From Paenibacillus sp. FSL H8-0548 (lineage in GTDB: Bacteria; Bacillota; Bacilli; Paenibacillales; Paenibacillaceae), in contig NZ_CP152049.1 of the NCBI RefSeq assembly GCF_038630985.1, positions 5,042,501-5,106,500 on the forward strand: a DNA stretch of 64,000 nt. The letters run 5' to 3'. Position numbers and translations under genes: made by a program. This document shows positions 1 through 9,812 of the stretch, piece by piece; position 1 is the stretch's first letter; each line of letters starts with the position of its first letter. The notes below the pieces were generated by a model. It saw only the letters and a list, made by a program, of their open reading frames with translations. It did not search any database and was not told the origin of the DNA.

Positions 1-626
1 AGCTCGAGCTCGTGCAGCCCAGCATACCATTTAATCCGCTCATCAATGCCGGTGCTATCGCTATTTCGTCTTTAATCGCTGGTGAAAATCCGTCCGAAAA
101 ATCGAATCGCTTACTAGAGTTTCTTCGCTTAATCTCTAATAATAGCAAGCTGAGCTATGACCATGATGTTTACCGTTCCGAATCGGATTCCGCCAACTTA
201 AATCGTTCTATGGCCTATTTCTTAAAAGACAAAGGCGTGCTTAATGGATCTGTAGAGGATGTATTAGACGTTTATTTCCGGCATTGCTCCGTTAGCGTAA
301 ATTGTGCGGATATCGCGCAAATGGCTCTAGTGCTAGCTTATAACGGCAAAAACCCGCTGACCGGTGAACAGCTTATTCCTCGCCGTTATGTGCAGATCGC
401 CAAAACTTTTATGATTACGTGCGGGATGTACAACGCCTCAGGAGAATTTGCTATTCAGGTCGGCCTGCCTGCCAAGAGCGGAGTATCCGGCGGTATTTTA
501 TCGTTAGTGCCCGGTCGTTACGGAATCGGAGTAGTCGGTCCCTCTCTGAATCGTAAAGGGAACAGCATCGCAGGCGTCTCTCTTCTTGAGATTTTGTCAC
601 GGGAGTTTGATTGGAGCCTGTTCTAA
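1..626 (+). CDS. glsA: Glutaminase (partial, 5' end outside window)
   Basis: Hydrolyses L-glutamine to glutamate and ammonia in the cytoplasm. The reading frame is open from the left edge, so the N-terminal part, with the Ser-x-x-Lys region of this serine-dependent family, lies outside. What remains matches the C-terminal two thirds of the glutaminase family: PFNPLINAGAI near the edge (family motif NPMINAGAI), a YDHDVYRSE stretch and the VGLPAKSGVSGGI loop near residue 155 of the visible part. It ends with a normal TAA and is followed by a bidirectional terminator shared with the convergent DUF1232 gene. Family assignment is seen in the motifs; physiological role is inferred. Confidence 0.9.
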   Translation, partial: LELVQPSIPFNPLINAGAIAISSLIAGENPSEKSNRLLEFLRLISNNSKLSYDHDVYRSESDSANLNRSMAYFLKDKGVLNGSVEDVLDVYFRHCSVSVNCADIAQMALVLAYNGKNPLTGEQLIPRRYVQIAKTFMITCGMYNASGEFAIQVGLPAKSGVSGGILSLVPGRYGIGVVGPSLNRKGNSIAGVSLLEILSREFDWSLF

Positions 627-646
627 TAGCCGTTCAAGATACACAC

Positions 647-688
647 AAAAGGACGTGCAGCATATTCGAATACGCTGGACGTCCTTTT
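647..688. terminator. Bidirectional terminator between glsA and the DUF1232 gene
   Basis: Inverted repeat AAAAGGACGT / ACGTCCTTTT, extended inward by five further base pairs with one mismatch. The A and T tracts allow termination from both strands. It lies 20 bases after the glutaminase stop and just below the DUF1232 stop. Confidence 0.8.
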
Positions 689-706
689 ATCGGTGATCAT
701 GATTCC

Positions 707-1270
707 TTAAGACTCTTGATTGATCAGCTTTACATTTTTGTTCAAAATAAAAAACTGCTCCGCCTTCTCGCGATGCTCTTCCGTAATCTGTCCGCTTATC
801 GCTTTATAGGCTACAAATACCGCGGTCGCATCGTCAACAAATCCAACTACCGGCAAAAAGTCAGGAATGAGATCAATTGGCAAAATCCAATAGGCTAACG
901 CCCCGATTGCAGTGATTTTGGTAGCGATCGGCGTCTTCGGGTCTGCCGAGCAATAATAGAGCGTCACAACTTCCTTCGCAAAAGGAACCTTAGCTGCATG
1001 CCGCTTTACTTTCGACCAGAAGCCATCTTCTACGTATTTCGTTTGCTTCTCGTGATCTCCAATCTTCCCGATCCACTTATTAACATCGACTTCCTCGGGC
1101 TGATGGTCTTGCTTTATATCCAAGGACTGAGCAAGCTCCTTGTCCGTAATTTCAAAAGGTACAGCTTCCTGTATCAGCTTCGCCCCGCAAGAGAAGCAAA
1201 CCGCATCCATCAGCTTGCCGGCACTCATTTCGTTATTGCTTCCACAGCTCGCACATTCGGCTATCGTCAT
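707..1270 (-). CDS. DUF1232 (YkvA-like) membrane protein with N-terminal zinc-ribbon
   Basis: The C-terminal half (about residues 85-150) carries the YkvA/DUF1232 signature, a hydrophobic segment followed by LPIDLIPDFLPVVGFVDD. The N-terminus has two Cys pairs (CASC at residues 6-9 and CFSC at about 25-28) that look like a small zinc ribbon. The stretch between, about residues 35-80, is polar and acidic. The function of DUF1232 proteins is not established; they are usually small membrane-associated proteins. The start is chosen because AAGGAGGTGG precedes the ATG by about eight bases; another ATG just upstream is out of frame. Its 3' end faces the glutaminase gene. Confidence 0.75.
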   Translation of the reverse strand: MTIAECASCGSNNEMSAGKLMDAVCFSCGAKLIQEAVPFEITDKELAQSLDIKQDHQPEEVDVNKWIGKIGDHEKQTKYVEDGFWSKVKRHAAKVPFAKEVVTLYYCSADPKTPIATKITAIGALAYWILPIDLIPDFLPVVGFVDDATAVFVAYKAISGQITEEHREKAEQFFILNKNVKLINQES

Positions 1271-1333
1271 TCATGCCACCTCCTTGTTTATACCTACTTA
1301 TACTGTATCGCTCTGAAAATAGTTGCAAGAACA

Positions 1334-1352
1334 TTGGGACTAGCTGTCCCAA
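1334..1352. terminator. Short hairpin after the ABC exporter pair
   Basis: A seven-base stem TTGGGAC / GTCCCAA with a five-base loop lies 14 bases beyond the stop of the second exporter gene. There is no clear T tract, so it is only a candidate terminator. Confidence 0.3.
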
Positions 1353-1365
1353 ATTAAGCTATCGT

Positions 1366-3228
1366 TCATTCGACCAGCTCGCCAAGCATGCCATTTTGCA
1401 GCTGTCCATTTACGAGTGCACTATAATAGCCTTTTTGATCAAGCAGCTCTACATGAGAGCCTTTCTCTATAATAGTACCGTCCTTCAATACTACAATTTG
1501 ATCAGCTTGCTGAATCGTATTGAGCCGATGCGCGATAACAAAGCTTGTTCGCCCCTGCATCAGACGGTGCAGCGCCTCCTGAATTTTTATTTCAGTGACC
1601 GTATCAATGCTGCTAGTCGCTTCATCCAGCACTAAGATAGACGGATTAGCTAGGATGGCTCTTGCTATCGCGAGCAATTGCTTCTGGCCTTGGCTAATGC
1701 CGCTGCCGTCCATTTTAAGAATCGCGTCGTAGCCATCCTTCAGCCGCACAATAAAGGAGTGAGCATTCGCCAGCCTCGCCGCCTGCTCAACCTCTTGATC
1801 TGTCGCATCCAGCTTGCCGTACCGAATATTATCGCGAATGGTCCCCTCAAACAAAAAAGGATCCTGCATAACAAAAGCCATATGTGAGCGCAAATTCTCG
1901 CGTTTCAGCTCACGGCTGTCATGACCATCAATTCTAATGCTGCCAGAGCTTGGATCATAAAATCGGCATAGCAGCTGAATAAGTGTCGTTTTCCCTGCAC
2001 CGGTCGGACCTACTAGCGCAATCGTCTCGCCCGGAGACAACGAAAAGCTAACTTCGCTAATCGTAGCTTCTCTTCCCTCATAAGCGAAGGTGACACGATC
2101 GAATACGACATGACCTTTCACATGTGCGAGAGCTCTAGCTTCCCCTTCATCTGTACGCTCTTCCTCCTCGCCAAGCACGTCAAATACCCGCTCCGCGCCA
2201 GCGATCGCCGATAATAATGTATTCCACTGATTGGCTAAATCATTAAGCGGCCGCGTAAATTGTCTCGAATATTCTGCGAATATAACGATAACTCCAACCG
2301 TAATGGCATCATTCAGCACAAAAACAGCACCGATTCCGGCAATGAAGGCAAAGCTTAAATTGTTAAGCGCGTTCATCAGCTTCGGTATAAAACCCGAGAT
2401 GGTCTGTGCCCAAAAGCCGGATACGCGAATGCGCTCATTGTATACTTTGAACGCTGCAATGACCGTCTCCTCTTGCGAGAAGGCCTTTACGATTCGTTGA
2501 CCGGACAATGTCTCTTCTATATAACCGTTCAAATCGCCTAGGTTGCGCTGCTGCGCTTTAAACAGTCGACTTGTCTGCTTCGTGATCCATTTCATGCCAA
2601 GCAGCATTAACGGGACAACTAAAAACGTCAGCAGCGTTAAGACCGGACTAAGCGACAGCATCACACTGACTGTACCAATAAGTAAAAGCACGCTAGAGAA
2701 TACTTGTATCACCGAGCTATTTAAGGAGGAGCTCACATTTTCAATGTCGTTGGTCATCCTGCTCATCAGTTCCCCATGCTGTCTCTTGCTGAAAAATGGA
2801 ATAGGCAGCCGATGCAAATGATCAAATAGTTGAACACGCATACGGTAGACCGTTTTTTGCGAAATCGTGATCATCCAAATGCTTTGCAGCCACATCGTAA
2901 TCGAATGAAGACCATAAACGACCGCCATACCGATTAGAAAAACAACAAATCCGCTATCTCTATTCATTAGAAACTGATCAATTGCCGTTCCAGCCAAATA
3001 TGGTCCAAGCAATGAAAAACATGAGCTAAGAAATACCATGACAATGACTGCGGCTAGCTTTCCTTTAAAAGCAATGAGATAACCCCACATTTGTCTCAAC
3101 GTTTCGGCCGTGTTTTTAGCACGCGGTTTTTTCTTGCCTTTGTCTGCTGCAAGCGGTTCGCCCGATGTCATTCCTAACGCTTCATTCGTTTTGCGATATT
3201 GAAAAGGCTCTTTAAATTGTTTAAGCAC
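1366..3228 (-). CDS. ABC exporter half-transporter, subunit 2 (consensus Walker B, degenerate signature)
   Basis: Type IV ABC exporter half-unit: six membrane helices in about residues 40-330, then an ATPase domain. Walker A is GPTGAGKTT (about residue 406) and Walker B is ILVLDEATSSID with the catalytic Glu present. The signature is SGISQGQKQ instead of LSGGQ. The upstream subunit shows the opposite pattern, as in heterodimeric exporters such as BmrCD (YheI/YheH) and TM287/288. The GTG start at 3228 is preferred over 3237 because GGAAGG lies eight bases upstream of it; the start overlaps the previous stop by eight bases, implying translational coupling. Multidrug or lipid export is inferred; the substrate is unknown. 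Confidence 0.88.
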   Translation of the reverse strand: MLKQFKEPFQYRKTNEALGMTSGEPLAADKGKKKPRAKNTAETLRQMWGYLIAFKGKLAAVIVMVFLSSCFSLLGPYLAGTAIDQFLMNRDSGFVVFLIGMAVVYGLHSITMWLQSIWMITISQKTVYRMRVQLFDHLHRLPIPFFSKRQHGELMSRMTNDIENVSSSLNSSVIQVFSSVLLLIGTVSVMLSLSPVLTLLTFLVVPLMLLGMKWITKQTSRLFKAQQRNLGDLNGYIEETLSGQRIVKAFSQEETVIAAFKVYNERIRVSGFWAQTISGFIPKLMNALNNLSFAFIAGIGAVFVLNDAITVGVIVIFAEYSRQFTRPLNDLANQWNTLLSAIAGAERVFDVLGEEEERTDEGEARALAHVKGHVVFDRVTFAYEGREATISEVSFSLSPGETIALVGPTGAGKTTLIQLLCRFYDPSSGSIRIDGHDSRELKRENLRSHMAFVMQDPFLFEGTIRDNIRYGKLDATDQEVEQAARLANAHSFIVRLKDGYDAILKMDGSGISQGQKQLLAIARAILANPSILVLDEATSSIDTVTEIKIQEALHRLMQGRTSFVIAHRLNTIQQADQIVVLKDGTIIEKGSHVELLDQKGYYSALVNGQLQNGMLGELVE

Positions 3229-4951
3229 GGGACACACCTTCCTTCCCGAACTGCGATTCGTAAATTTTCTGATATAAGCTTGATTCCCTAATCAGCTGCT
3301 CATGCTTCCCTTTTGCGAGCAATTGCCCTTCATCGAGCAGCAAGATCGCGTCAGCCGATACCGTTGAGCTAATTTTTTGCGTGACGAGGAAAGTCGTGCA
3401 TTTCATTACCTTTAACGCCTGCAGCAGCGCTGCTTCTGTCTGAACATCCAGTGCGCTTGTACTGTCATCCAGCAGCAAAATAATCGGCTTCCTTACGAGC
3501 GCCCTCGCAATCGTCAACCGCTGCTTCTGTCCGCCAGACAGATTGACCCCTTTTTGCCCCACGATCGTATCGTATTGCTCCGGCAGCTTCATAATCGTGT
3601 CATGAATCTGGGCAAGCTTCGCTGCCTCCACAATTTCTTCATGTGTCGCAGTTTCCTTGCCCCAGCGGATGTTTTGCTCCACTGTACCTGTAAACAGCAT
3701 GATTTCCTGTGGAACATAGCCGATTTGCCCACGAAGCTGCTTAAGCTTCATCAGTCGGTTGTCTATGCCATCCAAATGAATATCGCCCGTTTGTACATCG
3801 TAAAGCCTCGGGATCAGCTGGACAAGCGAGGATTTGCCTGAGCCTGTAGCTCCCATAATGGCAATCGTCTCGCCAGGCTTAGCCGCAAACGTTATTTGAT
3901 GGAGCACGCGCTGATCTGAATCCGGGTACTGAAACGAAACATTTTCAAAAGACACATACCCATTCTTAATCGCAACGGAGTCATCACTGTTTTCTGTATC
4001 CGTGAGATCTATGTCGGTTAGAACAACCTCTTCCATTCTTTGCGCAGAAGCGCGCGCTCTGGAGAAGTTGACCACGATCATCGACATAATCGACAGAGCT
4101 CCTGTCGTTCTTGTCGCATAGTTTACAATAGCAACGATTTCGCCTACAGAAGCGCCGTTCGTATTAAGCTCAATTCGTCCAAACCAAAGCACTGCCATCA
4201 CACTCGCGTTCATCGCCAGCAAAATGATCGGCATCGTCATCTCCGTCAAACGAAGCGCTGCGATTGTCCGGTCCGTCAGTTGTCCGCTGGCGCGAGCAAA
4301 GCGCTGTGATTCATGATTCATCCGAACGAATACTCGAATGATTCGCATACCGATCAGATTCTGCTGCATTACGCTATTTACATGATCCAGATGCTGCTGT
4401 ACCGCGCGAAATAGACGCTCCCCCTTCTTAAGCACCCATAACAAAAAAACACCGAGAAACGGAATGACTACAGCAAGCCAAATAGCTAGCTTGGGCTGTA
4501 CGATAAATGCCATTACGATGCTTCCTATTACGAGCAGCGGAGCCCGCAGCATAATTCGAAGACCCATAAATATAGTGTTTTGCAGCTGCGTTACGTCGTT
4601 TGTGAGTCTTGTAATCAGCGAGGATTCTGGAAAACGATTAAAGTTAGCGAATGAGAACGATTGCACCTTTTCATACAGCTTTTCTCTCAGGTCAAACCCG
4701 AGGCTTTGACTTACATGAGAGGCAAAGAAGGAGCTGAGAATACCTGCAGCGAAAGCGACGATTGAGCAGCCCACCAAGAAGCCGCCCCATTTGAGCACGG
4801 TAGCTATGCTGTTCTCTCCAATACCATCGTCAATAATTCTCGAAATAATATAAGGCTGCAGAAGCTCAACTATGAGCTCAACAAACATTAGAAAAAGAGC
4901 AAAGTAAGCGGCAAATCGGTATTTTTTAAGAAAAGCGAACATCGTCAACAT
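3221..4951 (-). CDS. ABC exporter half-transporter, subunit 1 (degenerate catalytic Glu)
   Basis: First gene of the exporter pair, 576 residues: membrane domain in about residues 1-310 and ATPase domain after 330. Walker A is GATGSGKSS (about residue 365) and the signature LSGGQKQR is canonical (about residue 473). Walker B reads ILLLDDSTSALD, with Asp in place of the catalytic Glu. In heterodimeric exporters this substitution marks the non-hydrolysing site, while its intact signature completes the active site with the partner's Walker motifs. GGAGG lies seven bases upstream of the ATG. An AbcA/YheI-like role is likely; the transported compound cannot be read from sequence. Confidence 0.88.
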   Translation of the reverse strand: MLTMFAFLKKYRFAAYFALFLMFVELIVELLQPYIISRIIDDGIGENSIATVLKWGGFLVGCSIVAFAAGILSSFFASHVSQSLGFDLREKLYEKVQSFSFANFNRFPESSLITRLTNDVTQLQNTIFMGLRIMLRAPLLVIGSIVMAFIVQPKLAIWLAVVIPFLGVFLLWVLKKGERLFRAVQQHLDHVNSVMQQNLIGMRIIRVFVRMNHESQRFARASGQLTDRTIAALRLTEMTMPIILLAMNASVMAVLWFGRIELNTNGASVGEIVAIVNYATRTTGALSIMSMIVVNFSRARASAQRMEEVVLTDIDLTDTENSDDSVAIKNGYVSFENVSFQYPDSDQRVLHQITFAAKPGETIAIMGATGSGKSSLVQLIPRLYDVQTGDIHLDGIDNRLMKLKQLRGQIGYVPQEIMLFTGTVEQNIRWGKETATHEEIVEAAKLAQIHDTIMKLPEQYDTIVGQKGVNLSGGQKQRLTIARALVRKPIILLLDDSTSALDVQTEAALLQALKVMKCTTFLVTQKISSTVSADAILLLDEGQLLAKGKHEQLIRESSLYQKIYESQFGKEGVSRA

Positions 4952-5050
4952 CTCTAATCCTCCGAGTAAGAATGGCTTAAATTACCTATCCTACTCATTA
5001 TATCTGCTAGAATTGAAAATGGCACGCCATTTCAAGGCAGCTAAGCTGCC

Positions 5051-5971
5051 CTAAACGCCGCGCACGTCCTCATAGAAGACTCGAAACAAAATATCGTGGT
5101 TGTAGTTGCCAAAACCTTTGCCATACAGGGTTAAGCCGCCAACATGAACAGCATCCTCCTGAACCGCTATACGAAAGGTCCAAAAATTTCGCTCAAGTCC
5201 GATTTCATCAATGCTGATTGACGACATATGCTGTCCATCAATTACTGTGCCGTCCTCTTGGATACGAATAACCTTCAACAGCCCATATTGATTGACAGGG
5301 TCCCCCCACCATGCTGGTGTGAAACGACCTCTCACATCACCGTAATCTCCAGGGCTGGTCCACATGCCGATGTCCATTCCATTGAGCGAGAAATTAATAT
5401 CCGATGGCCAGTTCTCATTGACTCCAGGCGCTTCCGAGCCTAGCTCCAATGTGATTTCCAGTGCTGTGGGGCGTTGTCCCGGCATTAAATAATTCGGCAC
5501 TTTATATTCTACGTAACCTTTGCCAAACCACAAAATGCCTGCATTCATTCGCTCCGGCTCCAGGAAGAAGCGTGGATCATCAAATTGCCCAATCATCTTA
5601 TCGACAGTAGCTATGCCGCAGGTTGGGAACACCTCGAATTGTGTAAAATGACCCACGGGCACACTGACATCATGCACCTTTTTCAAATCCACGGTTGACT
5701 GTGGAAGCTCTATGGCGATGGATCGCTCAGCGAGCGTGCAAATTTTATGCGTTCCTCCTTGCTTCCGAACCATCTTCGTTTGAACGATGCCTGCCTTCTC
5801 CAGCTTTCTAATATGCATCGTCACAATAGCGCTGCTAAGTCCGACTGCCTCGGCAAGCTCCTTCACGTTCATCATATCCGTTGCTAGCAGATTAATGATG
5901 GATAGCCTTACCGGACTTGCCAATGCTTCATATAAAGGGAGCCAAGCTTCATCTGTATTAGCATTTATCAT
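5051..5971 (-). CDS. ArsR-type winged-helix transcriptional regulator with long C-terminal domain
   Basis: Residues about 8-85 form an ArsR/SmtB-like winged helix: a YEALASPVRLSIINLL opening helix, then MNVKELAEAVGLSSAIVTMHI as helix-turn-helix and RKLEKAGIV. The metal-binding ELCVCDL motif of arsenic sensors is absent, so it is probably not a metal sensor. Some 210 residues follow with many Trp, Gly and Pro, perhaps a beta-rich ligand domain. It lies 90 bases downstream of the GH51 gene with a hairpin between, so read-through co-expression is possible. A role in sugar control is inferred from context only. GGAG stands ten bases before the ATG. Confidence 0.75.
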   Translation of the reverse strand: MINANTDEAWLPLYEALASPVRLSIINLLATDMMNVKELAEAVGLSSAIVTMHIRKLEKAGIVQTKMVRKQGGTHKICTLAERSIAIELPQSTVDLKKVHDVSVPVGHFTQFEVFPTCGIATVDKMIGQFDDPRFFLEPERMNAGILWFGKGYVEYKVPNYLMPGQRPTALEITLELGSEAPGVNENWPSDINFSLNGMDIGMWTSPGDYGDVRGRFTPAWWGDPVNQYGLLKVIRIQEDGTVIDGQHMSSISIDEIGLERNFWTFRIAVQEDAVHVGGLTLYGKGFGNYNHDILFRVFYEDVRGV

Positions 5972-6020
5972 CTTAGGTCAACTCCTCTCTCTATTCATTA
6001 ATAATAGAAGGGCATCACAA

Positions 6021-6038
6021 AAGCCGCAATAGCGGCTT
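6021..6038 (-). terminator. Hairpin after the GH51 gene
   Basis: Stem AAGCCGC / GCGGCTT with a four-base loop, 23 bases after the GH51 stop and followed on the minus strand by a short T run. It may be partial, letting some transcripts continue into the ArsR-type gene. Confidence 0.5.
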
Positions 6039-6060
6039 CTGGATCCCCTGTTTGTTCCAC

Positions 6061-7889
<1,829 letters not shown>

Positions 7890-8798
7890 ATGAGCAGTCC
7901 TATAAGCTCACTAGAAGACGCAGCCGACCATATACTGGATACACTAAAGCATTTTCTTCATCTAGACACACTAGTGGTTGTAGCGACTAACGGAACCGGA
8001 AGCAATATATTGAAAGCGTTCAAACGCCATGATCATTCGAATCAAGACAACACACAGCTCACTTTATTACAAAGCTATACCAGCCTCGTTTTGAACCATA
8101 ACGCACCTATACTGAGCATATCTAACAGCTATGATGATCCGCTAACAGCCTTTCTCCCGATTACTCAGCAGTTTGAAGCCTGTTCGTTTGTTGGCATCGC
8201 AGTTAAGACATCAGATCATGAATCGGTGGGTGCCATTTGCGCAATAGATTATAAACCGATCCAATTAAATGAACAGCAGCTAGCCTTACTCAAATCCATG
8301 GCGGCTTTTTTTGGTTATATTTCAGATTTAGAGAACGCAAGCGTAACGGATAGTTTGACTGGTCTGTACAATCGACGTTTTTTGTCCCATATGTATCGCA
8401 GCGGTGAGGACAAGCAGTTCAGCGTAATGTTCATTGATATTGACGATTTCAAAGAAGTTAACGATTGTTTCGGCCATGACATAGGTGATCTGCTGTTGTA
8501 CCAAATAGCCACAAGACTTAAGCAGAGCGTTCGTAAATCAGATATTCTCATCCGATACGGCGGAGACGAGTTTGTTATTTGCTTTCAACATTTAGTTGAT
8601 CAGGATATCGATACGGTGAAAAGCAAAATCAAAGACTCCATCTCTGAACCGTTTTCCATTAATGGTCGCAGCATTGTAATTTCTGCAAGCATCGGCATTA
8701 GCTACTCGCGCGGTACAGGGAACAGCTTAAAAGAGCTGATAAGTAATGCTGACCATGCGATGTATGATATTAAGCAATGCGAGAAGAGCCTCCCATAG
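7890..8798 (+). CDS. Diguanylate cyclase with N-terminal GAF domain
   Basis: Makes cyclic di-GMP from two GTP. Residues 1-145 resemble a GAF sensor domain with no membrane segment, so the protein should be soluble. Residues about 150-302 are a GGDEF domain opening with DSLTGLYNRR, a metal-binding FIDIDDFKEVND stretch, and an intact GGDEF at residues 224-228. An inhibitory-site RxxD (RKSD, residues 215-218) lies exactly five residues before it, so product inhibition is expected. The ATG has GGAG eight bases upstream. The gene stands alone; its stop lies in the 5' arm of a terminator shared with the convergent YceI-like gene. The signal sensed is unknown. Confidence 0.92.
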   Translation: MSSPISSLEDAADHILDTLKHFLHLDTLVVVATNGTGSNILKAFKRHDHSNQDNTQLTLLQSYTSLVLNHNAPILSISNSYDDPLTAFLPITQQFEACSFVGIAVKTSDHESVGAICAIDYKPIQLNEQQLALLKSMAAFFGYISDLENASVTDSLTGLYNRRFLSHMYRSGEDKQFSVMFIDIDDFKEVNDCFGHDIGDLLLYQIATRLKQSVRKSDILIRYGGDEFVICFQHLVDQDIDTVKSKIKDSISEPFSINGRSIVISASIGISYSRGTGNSLKELISNADHAMYDIKQCEKSLP

Positions 8799-8814
8799 GC
8801 GGGAGGCTCTTCTC
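8781..8814. terminator. Terminator overlapping the cyclase stop codon
   Basis: A 14-base perfect stem GAGAAGAGCCTCCC / GGGAGGCTCTTCTC with a six-base loop. The left arm encodes the last residues of the diguanylate cyclase. It also lies downstream of the convergent YceI-like gene and probably serves both. Confidence 0.75.
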
Positions 8815-8838
8815 CATGAATTGGACATGCGGAATGCT

Positions 8839-9579
8839 TTATTTGCTTAAGGACAGCCGCAGCTCAACCGTGAGATTATTTTCCGTATCCATAACGACCG
8901 TATGCGGATTTGTCATGCCAAAATCGTCAAAGGTCACTACTGTATTTGCTTCAAGCTTTAACAGCCCCTGAACATAAGCTGCTTGTCCAGTAAACGCAAC
9001 CTCCTTCGTTATCCCCTTTACCGTTAAATCTCCTGTCATGCTTATATTGTAAACCTCATCTGTTTTCCATTCTGAAGGCAGGCCCGTGAAGGAATTAGCG
9101 GTAAAGGCCGCAGTCGGAAATTGTGTTGTATCTAAGTATGCAGCTTCCGAAATATGCTTATCTCGTTGTGAATTGCCTGAATCCATGCTTGTCACCTCAA
9201 CCATCGCCTCTGCTTTAGTTTCAGCAGCATCCTTGGAGTTCAGATTCCAAGTACCGGTAACCTTATCGAGGGCATAGTTCACCGTATCCCTTGAAGTGGT
9301 CACCGAAAAATAAACCTTCGATTCCGAGCTAATATTCCACTCCCCGTCAACCTCTGCAGCCTCGCCTGCATCCGCTGTACCTTGTGTTTCCGGCTCTGTC
9401 GTTGTCGACTCTCCGTCTATCTCACCTGATTCTTCGGCCGTGCTTTCAGGCGGTGATTGCGCGATGACACTTTCAATTTCAACATGATTGCCTGTCAGGC
9501 CATCATAAACATAATACACAGCCCCGCTAATGACGATAACTATGACTGCCGCTATCGCTATTAATTTTTTATTCTTCAT
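8839..9579 (-). CDS. YceI-family protein, membrane-anchored
   Basis: One N-terminal membrane helix (about residues 5-26) without a lipobox, then a low-complexity Glu/Thr/Ala linker to about residue 80, then a YceI domain of about 165 residues (from WNISSESKVYFSV to the C-terminus). YceI domains are lipocalin-like barrels that bind isoprenoid chains in characterised members. Motifs seen are DKHISEAAYLDTTQFPTAAF and MTGDLTVKGITKEVAF. The protein should sit outside the membrane on a flexible tether. AAGGAGGG precedes the ATG. The ligand is unknown. Confidence 0.85.
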   Translation of the reverse strand: MKNKKLIAIAAVIVIVISGAVYYVYDGLTGNHVEIESVIAQSPPESTAEESGEIDGESTTTEPETQGTADAGEAAEVDGEWNISSESKVYFSVTTSRDTVNYALDKVTGTWNLNSKDAAETKAEAMVEVTSMDSGNSQRDKHISEAAYLDTTQFPTAAFTANSFTGLPSEWKTDEVYNISMTGDLTVKGITKEVAFTGQAAYVQGLLKLEANTVVTFDDFGMTNPHTVVMDTENNLTVELRLSLSK

Positions 9580-9744
9580 AATTTCCCTCCTTCATCTCCT
9601 TGTGAAAATGATCTGCGTTCAATCCATTATGCTTATCCACTGGTTATAGAATAATAGAAATTTGTGAGCCTGTGCTGAATAGAAACTTAAAGGAAAATGA
9701 AAATGATTGATTAAGGCGATATGACAGACATTCCTCGTCTCATC

Positions 9745-9774
9745 GTCATAACCTTGGCCACTTCTTCATACTAT
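9745..9774 (+). promoter_or_regulatory. Candidate sigma-E promoter of spoVR
   Basis: GTCATAA, a 15-base spacer and CATACTAT match the Bacillus sigma-E pattern (-35 like KMATATT, -10 like CATACANT). It lies 39 bases upstream of the spoVR start. spoVR is a mother-cell sigma-E gene in B. subtilis, which supports the reading. Confidence 0.5.
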
Positions 9775-9812
9775 GGGTATGAATCGTATTTCCGAATGCG
9801 GAGGGATGACGT

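Noticed and set aside
998..1357. Plus-strand open frame of 119 codons
   Set aside because: It lies antisense to the DUF1232 gene, lacks a ribosome site and has no protein-like motifs.
5014..5049. Two adjacent palindromes (GAAAATGGCACGCCATTTC and GGCAGCTAAGCTGCC) between the ArsR-type and ABC genes
   Set aside because: They could be a terminator or operator, but stems are short and there is no T tract; left unassigned.
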